Assembly (NCBI GenBank): GCA_015680685.1
Contig: MNCI01024031.1
Span: 598,415 to 662,414, forward strand
Direction: 5' to 3'
DNA: 64,000 bases
DNA from: Gnetum montanum
Taxonomy: Eukaryota > Streptophyta > Gnetopsida > Gnetales > Gnetaceae
The position numbers and the translations under genes were made by a program. A model generated the notes under the pieces. The model was not told the DNA's origin. It saw nothing but the letters and a program-made list of their open reading frames with translations, and did not search any database. Shown here piece after piece: positions 57,961 to 64,000 of this stretch (position 1 is its first letter; every line of letters starts with the position of its first letter).

Positions 57961-58400
57961 AGTATTCTTATAAATTAATGTCTAGAAATGATAAAATAGA
58001 AGCCAAGTGACCAAGAGTAGGGATGAGAGAATGAACTTAAATCTTTTAATGAAGATTAGTAGGATAGCTTGACAAAATCAAAGCTCATGACATGTGTTAA
58101 AAATAGAGTTGAATAACCTATATAAAAGAAAGGGTATTAAAGAACAAAGCTCTAAGTATTAATAAGTAGGATCATAGAAGATTTTGAATGCACAACTATT
58201 AATAGTTAGAGCTAAGAACTGAGACAAAGCTACCATTGAAGTGTAGAAGAGCATTTCCTAGTTCTCAATAAATTCATTGGAAATTTAGCCAAAATATCTC
58301 AGAATGTGATAGAAGAGGAACCTTAGAAATTTTAGGATGTTGCTTCTTTTGCTTTCTTTGAGTACCTACAACAATTTAATTTGAATATTTATCATCTTTA
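57961..58400. other. AT-rich spacer
   Basis: No repeat unit or coding motif is clear between the array and the coiled-coil ORF. Confidence 0.4.
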
Positions 58401-58424
58401 ATAGTGGATTGATGTTGTGCAGTT

Positions 58425-61137
58425 GTAGCTAGAAGTGAAAGAAGTAGACTTGTTTAGCTTTGACGAAGATCATAACTTAATAGAAAAATCAATTGAGAAA
58501 TGGTAGGGCATATATGAGAAAACAAGGCTTCACTATCTTGGCTTAAAGCACAAGGAAAAACTCATTAGAGATGCCTTGAGTTGCCTCATAGTAGAAATGG
58601 TATATGAGAAATGCAAGCTCTAATTCAAAGAAAATATAGAGCACTACATTGACATCCATATCAGAAAGGCATATGAGCTCTATGGAACTATAGAGCCCAA
58701 AATTATAGATATAGAAACTCAATAGTTCAATGAGGAAGTACTAGGTAAAACTTTTTAGAACCATCCTGAATCTGGAAGAATATCACACTTCCACCAACTA
58801 ATCTAGTAAAGGTCTTGGGATATAAGAATGCAATCCAAAGGCTTCAGAGCTCATGTTCCCTCATAAGATTTTCATTTCAACATTAAATTTTTATTTAGGT
58901 TGTGAGATTAATATAGTCAGTAATTAGCATATTTAAGCCTTGGTATCTCTAGAAAATAAGAAGTATTTCTTTCTAGTCCAGTATATGAATGGTGTTTTAC
59001 AACATAGTCTTTAAGAAATTTATGAACAAGGGGTCCAATTAAGTTTGAGTTTATTTTTACTAGATTATGTATTGAGTAGAGTTCTTAAGCTTGAAAGGAC
59101 AACCCCAATTTTTTTGTTTATGCATTACAAAGAAGAGCTCATCTAAAAGACCCCTGTTATGATTTCTTCCTAGTTGCCTACTAGAGGAGCTATTTTGATG
59201 CACAAGCCTTAGAATTCTCAATGAAGTTAGTTTATCCATATTATCCTTATTTGATAAAGTTAATTATGGAAAATTTTCAACCCAATGTGAATCAAAAATT
59301 AAGAAATGAAATAAGATGAAAATGTCATGGACCTATCTTCCTACACATTCACTATACCTATAGTCTTATAGCTAGTTTTGAAGGGAAGCTCCTCAAGTTG
59401 CCTAGATTTGTGAATTCTTATTTGACATCTTTCGAAGTTTGGCATTAGATGTGGGAAAGTCCTCTAAGAAAATATTATAAGCACAAGGAGGTCTTCCCTC
59501 TCAAATTTTTTTTTAGGAATTTATGAACTCATGACATCTAATGGTAATGGTCAAGATCTAAACAAAGTAATGAAATTTACCTCTAGTTATGAAGAGAATG
59601 TACTCAACTTCTCAAACTAGAAAATTCCATCAACTAAATGAAATAGACATAGTCTATCTTAAGACAATGGATAGAGAGGTAAATCAAGCCAAGGATGAAG
59701 CTCTAGCACAACTAAAGAGGAGTCTATCAATGAAGCTATTAGTTATAGCTTATGATACCCCAATCATTGAAGTATGTAGGTTAATGAAGGATAGAGATCA
59801 TCTCTTGGCTAGAGAGCTCTCAAAAGAATACTTGGTTCAGATGAAATAAAAGGATTTCTCTTGGAAGCTATTGGAGCTAGAAGATGGAATGCTAGATGAA
59901 AGATTTTCCCTTGATAGAGCTGAATATGCAAGAGTAAGAGCCGTGAAGAAAATAAAGATTGAGCAAGAAGAAGTTAAAAAGGAGATACATCAACAACAAC
60001 TTCTAGAACAACAAAGATTAAAAGAGCAACAATAGCAATGGCTTTTGAAATAACAAAGATTAAAAGAGCAACAACAAAAATAACAACAAAAATTTCTACA
60101 ACAATAGAAAGAGGAAGAAAGCTCATCCTTAACCCTTAATTCTCCATCAAGATACTTAATGAAAGGAGCTATCTAGACTTTTAGAGCTAAAGAAAAAGAA
60201 TGGTGCATCATCCTAAGCTAGAAACTACCAGGAAAGCTAGAGAAAAAAGTTATCGCCATCTTTTAATACAAAGAGGATGATTCAAAAATTGGAAAGTAGA
60301 ACCTTGTGATGCCCATTAGGATATGTCAAATACTATAGTTATTCTTATTAAAGATATGGAAAAAATAGTTGATTATTAGATAGCTAAGCTTAAAGAATTT
60401 CTTGTGCAAAAGGAACATGAGACATCAAAGCTATGGAAGAAATTAAAAAGCTCTAGAGAAGAAAAATAAGCAACTCAAAGTAATGATTACTATTAAGGAT
60501 TCATTGCTAGAAAATAAAGAAGTAGTGACCCAAATAGAAGAAATGATAGCTATGGTAAGCTTAGAATTATAATAGGCTAAAAAGGGTAAAGCTCCATACC
60601 ATTCATACCTAGCTCTACCTGGTTTTAGAGAAGTAATCACTAAAATGAATTATAAAAAGAAACATATAAAGTAAATAAGGGATGAAATTATTGAAATTCA
60701 AGAAAAATGGATCATTTTTGTACAAATGGAAAGAAAAGCATAGGAATTATTTGATTTAGCTAGAGTTAAAAGAGAATTACTATCTGAGTACAAACTAGAT
60801 TTTTTTGATATGATTATGATGACAGTTAGTGGAATTAGGAGTGAAATTGCTAAGAAGAAGTTGGAATTGGAAAATGTTTTTTCAGTTTCATGAGTTGCAT
60901 TAACAAAAATAACCAATTCCATAATCGAATTAAGTCTAGAAGAAAAAAGCACTAAAGAAATCCTTAAGAAGCTTAATGACACTGAACTAAATATAATAAA
61001 TTAGGTAGTTAAGGTTCTTCTCAATCATGGAATATTATCTCATTAGTTATTAGTTAAAGGGCTCTAAATTCAAAGAATGAGGGGAATTTATCAAGAAATA
61101 AAGCAACTATTAAATGCTTGCAATTATATGAGGAAAA
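58425..61137 (+). pseudogene. Long Gln-rich coiled-coil accessory ORF, decayed
   Basis: About 900 codons can be followed with TAG/TAA at Gln-like sites. The N-terminal globular half contains VDLFSFDEDHNLIEKSIEKW, RDALSCLIVEMVYEKCKLQF, FNEEVLGKTF (58437-58760), KLVYPYYPYLIKLIMENFQP (59227-59285) and SFEVWHQMWESPLRKYYKHK-like sequence (59430-59482). The C-terminal half is coiled coil: NQAKDEALAQLKRSLSMKLL, a Gln-rich tract QQQLLEQQRLKEQQQ (59990-60100), then KKLELENVFS and ILKKLNDTELNI to about 61010. It ends next to an LTR-like region. The architecture resembles the E5 accessory ORF (globular N-terminus, coiled-coil C-terminus, just before an LTR), although I see no clear sequence identity. 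Function unknown. Confidence 0.6.
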
Positions 61138-61948
61138 TGTAAGGCATATGGAGCCTTAACTTTTTGTAATTGTTGTAACTACCAATGGCTAGTATATAAA
61201 GCCTAGAGTAAAAGGAAAAAGGGAAGAAGGAACTTGAAAGAAAGTTTGTAAAGACTATTTATATAATGGCTTTTTGAATAGGTTTTATCTATCTCTTTTA
61301 GCTTTCATCTCTTAGCTAGCATTTCAAGTTGAATATATTTTCCTCATTTTTTCTAGATTAAATATTGCATAACTACATTTGAATGGATTGCTAGTCTTGG
61401 AATAGGTTATTTTCTCTATGAGCTAAGATTTAACTTATTCCTATTATTCTAGTTGAATGAAATAGCTTGAATAAGTGTTAGTTCTAAATTATCTTAACAT
61501 AGAAAATATTTTCTTTTCACAATTTTGAGCTTTTCAAATAATCTCTCTACCTCAATCTCATACTCTATTTAGAAAATGTTTTGTGACTTAGCATTAGGAA
61601 GTTAGCTAGCAGATAGCTCAAAATTTAATATTGACATTTTCTATAAAACTATTCATTTACTATATGTGTTATGTAAGATTTAAAGCCAGACTTATAAGAA
61701 AGCTATTTGATTTCTTTAATTATGTCAAGAGACAGCTAGAGGGATAGTCATAGTTATTTATAAGACAACCATTTCTTAGAAGATTCTTATTAGTAAATAC
61801 ACCCAACCATATTAGTTCATTTATGCCAATAGAAGCTATTTAGAGATATCTATGCCTAGGTGGTACCAGAGACCAGAAACCACTTAAAATGAGTTATACT
61901 AAAATTTGTTTCCTAGAATAGGCTTGGGTTCCTACATCAACAGTTTCA
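61138..61948 (+). repeat. Probable LTR (about 811 bp) of a Tat/Ogre-like element E8
   Basis: A GAGGAAAA purine tract precedes TGTAAGGCATATGG at 61138. A CCAAT box (61182-61186) and a TATATAAA box (61193-61200) follow at promoter spacing. The region ends CAGTTTCA at 61948, two bases before a tRNA-Met-like PBS. No second copy is in the window, so the boundaries are inferred from motif order. Confidence 0.5.
61193..61200 (+). promoter_or_regulatory. TATA box with upstream CCAAT (E8 LTR)
   Basis: TATATAAA, 7 bp after the CCAAT element at 61182-61186 and followed by AGCC. The placement just after a purine tract and ~750 bp before a primer site fits an LTR promoter. Confidence 0.55.
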
Positions 61949-61950
61949 AT

Positions 61951-61962
61951 TGGCATTAGAAG
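61951..61962 (+). other. Degenerate tRNA-Met-like PBS (E8)
   Basis: TGGCATTAGAAG matches 8 of 12 bases of TGGTATCAGAGC. Weak on its own; it is supported by its place between the putative LTR end and gag. Confidence 0.35.
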
Positions 61963-62280
61963 GAGGGCTCTTTGTAAAAGCATACTGAAATTTATTAGAA
62001 TATATTAAGTTACCATGGGTCCTATGTGAAATTAGATTAGCTATTATAGCTCATGAGTAAATCCTTAGATAAAAAAGAATATTTTAAAATCCCTACAAGC
62101 ATATTCAAACTTTAGACTAAAACTACATTAGAGAAGGAATAAAAGGCTATAATTAGAAATGTAAGTAGTGGAATAAAGAGATAATGAACTAAGGTATTAG
62201 GTTTAACTAAGGGTTTGGCTTTCAAAAGAAAAGCTAAATTAAAAATAGGGACATCCAGTAGAAATTATAGCTTACAAATA
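61963..62280 (+). other. E8 leader
   Basis: Untranslated-looking AT-rich sequence between the primer site and the first gag Met at 62281. An open frame enters from 62215, but the first ATG fits the family start MANPPP. Confidence 0.4.
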
Positions 62281-63655
62281 ATGGCCAATCCTCCTCCTGT
62301 TAATCCATTTCAACTACCTACACCTTTGATGTTCAATGCTCATCACGATATTCCTAAAGAAGCTTACAAATATCTACCAAAACCCTACAATCCTAGTAAA
62401 ACTTATTTACTAAAAGAATATTTATACCTGTTTAAGCTAGCTCTTGTTCATGCAAATATTAACATCAAGATCAAGCATGTAGACTATTCATAGGTATCCT
62501 TAGAGATATGGCTCAAATTTGGTATTCAGACTTACCAAATAATAGTATCACTAGTTGGGATAACATGAAATCTTTATTGATAGCCCAATTTGGAAATTAG
62601 ATTGAGAAAAATTATTTATATTGTAGTTTCATTCAAATAAAATAGGAAAATAAGAAACTAGTAAGAGAATTCAATATTAAATTTTAGCGAGTATGTGGCT
62701 TATTTCAAAACTAGTTTCAACTAAGTAAAAAAGTCTTAATGGGTGCTTAGTTAAATGATGTAGATCCGAGAATCTTCATTTGGTTACAAAGAATTCCAAT
62801 AATTAATAATTTAACCAACATTTACAGTGGAGCTACGGAATTAGAAAGGCAATTAAACTTAATTCCAGATAACATACATCCTTCTATGAAAGAGCCTCAA
62901 AAAGGAATATTTCATTTTCAAAATTTAACTCAACCTAAGAAATTACCTTCAATTAGTGGCTCATAGAGTTTCAAAGCAAAGAGCTTGATAAAGATTAAGA
63001 GAAATGTTGAACACAATTATTAAGTTAGAAAAGGCTATTTCAAAAATAAAAATCAAAGAGGATAAGAGATTTAGATAAATTAGAGGATCAGATATACAAT
63101 CCAAACTCAACAATACTAAAGGAAAAGAAGCCTTGGTTGATTCAAATATAATATAATTTGAAGGTGAATTTAGGGAATTTATGCACCTAGGTATACATTA
63201 CTTAGAAAGATCATCTAGTAGCAAGACATTTGAAGCCTCAGAATTAGGATACTCATCTAACAATTATTTTAATAATAATGAAGAGACTAGGTATGAAATT
63301 AGAAATATGAAAGAAAAAATGACTACATTTAGGGTGCCAAATTCAATACTTTAACCTATTGGAAAAAGAAAAGTCTTTTAAGAAAAGCAAAAATCAAAGG
63401 AGAAAGTTCAACTAAAACAAGAAAGTCATCAACATTCTTTTTCAAGAATATTTAGAAAACCAAGATTTTATGTTGAAGAAGGATATGATATAATAGAAGA
63501 TCTAAAAAGGATCAAAGACAATATTAGACTATATCAATTAATTTAAACTCAAGGACACTCAAAAATAATTTTGGAAAACATTAAAAGTAAAAATAAAGTC
63601 GATGATGTTGCTACAAATTACATTTATAATATTGGTAACCTAGCAATAGGATCCC
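62281..63655 (+). pseudogene. Gag of Tat/Ogre-like element E8
   Basis: It starts MANPPPVNPFQLP and continues ...YLPKPYNPSKTYLLKEYL. After a frameshift near 62490 comes the capsid core MAQIWYSDLPNNSITSWDNM and LLIAQFG (62505-62600), IKQENKKLVREFNIKF (62635-62685) and WLQRIPIINNLTNIYSGATE (62790-62850). A charged linker, with KEKVQLKQESHQHSFSRIFR and YDIIEDLKRIKDNIRLYQLI (63395-63545), leads to protease. Stops are frequent. This gag differs from E1/E4/E5/E6 (no NNIPKF motif). Confidence 0.75.
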
Positions 63656-64000
63656 AGTTGTAGCTGATAGAGATGCTCTACCTTTCTTATTAACTTTTAA
63701 ATTAAAAGTAAGATATCTACATAACTATTTAGTTGATTTAGGAGCCACTTCCATGCTAATACCCTTATCAATATGCAATCAACTAGTATTAAAACTAAAG
63801 TAATCAGGTAGGAAAATTGTCCAAGTCAATAAGAATAGAGTTAAGTAAATAGGTTAATTACTGAACATATTGCTCCAATTAGCTTTAGATTCAAGGATTA
63901 AAAGGAGGGTAACCATTCAAGTAGCCGATATTCCCAATGTCTATAGCTTATTACTAAGTAGAAGTTAGAGCTATAATTTTTTTGAATATATAGCAATAGA
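63656..64000 (+). pseudogene. Protease of Tat/Ogre-like element E8 (cut by window edge)
   Basis: ALPFLLTFKLKVRYLHNYLV then DLGATSMLIPLSICNQLVLK (63674-63795) is the retropepsin active site. The family form in Tat/Athila is DLGASINLMP, so D-L-G is native here. VTIQVADIPNVYSLLLSRS (63910-63966) is the C-terminal V-x-D-I-P-x-x-Y-x-L-L-L-S-R block typical of Ogre/Tat proteases. RT and the rest would lie beyond the right edge. Confidence 0.78.

Noticed and set aside
58425-64000. Endogenous plant pararetrovirus (caulimovirid)
   Set aside because: The promoter, leader and tRNA-Met-like site first suggested it, but the gag core (WYSDLP...ITSWDNM) and protease block (VADIPNVYSLLLSR) are Ty3/gypsy Tat/Ogre type, and no movement-protein motif is seen.

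Overview
This window looks like intergenic heterochromatin of a large-genome seed plant, possibly a gymnosperm. It is AT-rich and almost entirely built of old, nested LTR retrotransposons. No intact protein-coding gene is visible. Nearly every retroelement reading frame is broken, and many of the breaks are TAG/TAA where related copies imply CAG/CAA (Gln), or TGA where they imply TGG. That is the expected footprint of long-term cytosine methylation and deamination. The plant assignment rests on primer binding sites complementary to plant tRNA-Asp and initiator tRNA-Met, on Athila/Tat-like Ty3/gypsy gag and pol remnants, and on an RTE-type LINE tail. The species itself is inference.

Layout. 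(1) 1-1535: 5' end of a minus-strand Ty3/gypsy element (E1: gag, tRNA-Asp PBS, 5' LTR) that runs off the left edge. It sits in an RTE-type LINE, whose pieces are at 1541-1797 and 11496-12175. (2) 1798-11495: plus-strand Ty3/gypsy element E2 with ~1.25 kb LTRs and decayed protease, RNase H and integrase, also inserted in the LINE. It carries a nested solo LTR of the E1 family (8232-9033) with a perfect ACTAA target duplication. (3) 12276-17556: element E3, two ~572 bp LTRs with a tRNA-Met PBS, minisatellites, a decayed CCR4-type deadenylase retrocopy and a 24-G run in its polypurine tract. (4) 17748-24717: element E4 with gag but no pol. It splits an unidentified reading frame in phase. (5) 26367-40981: element E5, 14.6 kb with AATAC duplications: gag, protease, RT, RNase H and integrase remnants, a 1.46 kb insertion inside integrase, and a long downstream accessory ORF ending in coiled coil. 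(6) 40987-45650: AT-rich sequence with more exon-like fragments. (7) 45660-47364 and 57622-57960: one degenerate repeat array built on AGAACC/GGTTCT arms, split by minus-strand element E6 (47365-57616, CATGT duplications, pol-less). E6 in turn carries a younger 3.2 kb TGTTGG...CCAACA insertion (52318-55533). (8) 58370-64000: a long coiled-coil, Gln-rich ORF, then an LTR-like promoter region, then gag and protease of a Tat/Ogre-like element running off the right edge.

E1, E2, E4, E5 and E6 form one extended group: tRNA-Asp PBS, 5 bp target duplications, shared 3' LTR halves and, in E4/E5/E6, a shared noncoding 3' region. Their U3 halves differ and carry GATATC-rich repeats. The most unusual items are the CCR4 retrocopy between the E3 LTRs, the coiled-coil accessory ORFs beside LTRs, the conserved noncoding 3' block kept in pol-less copies, and the modular LTRs.
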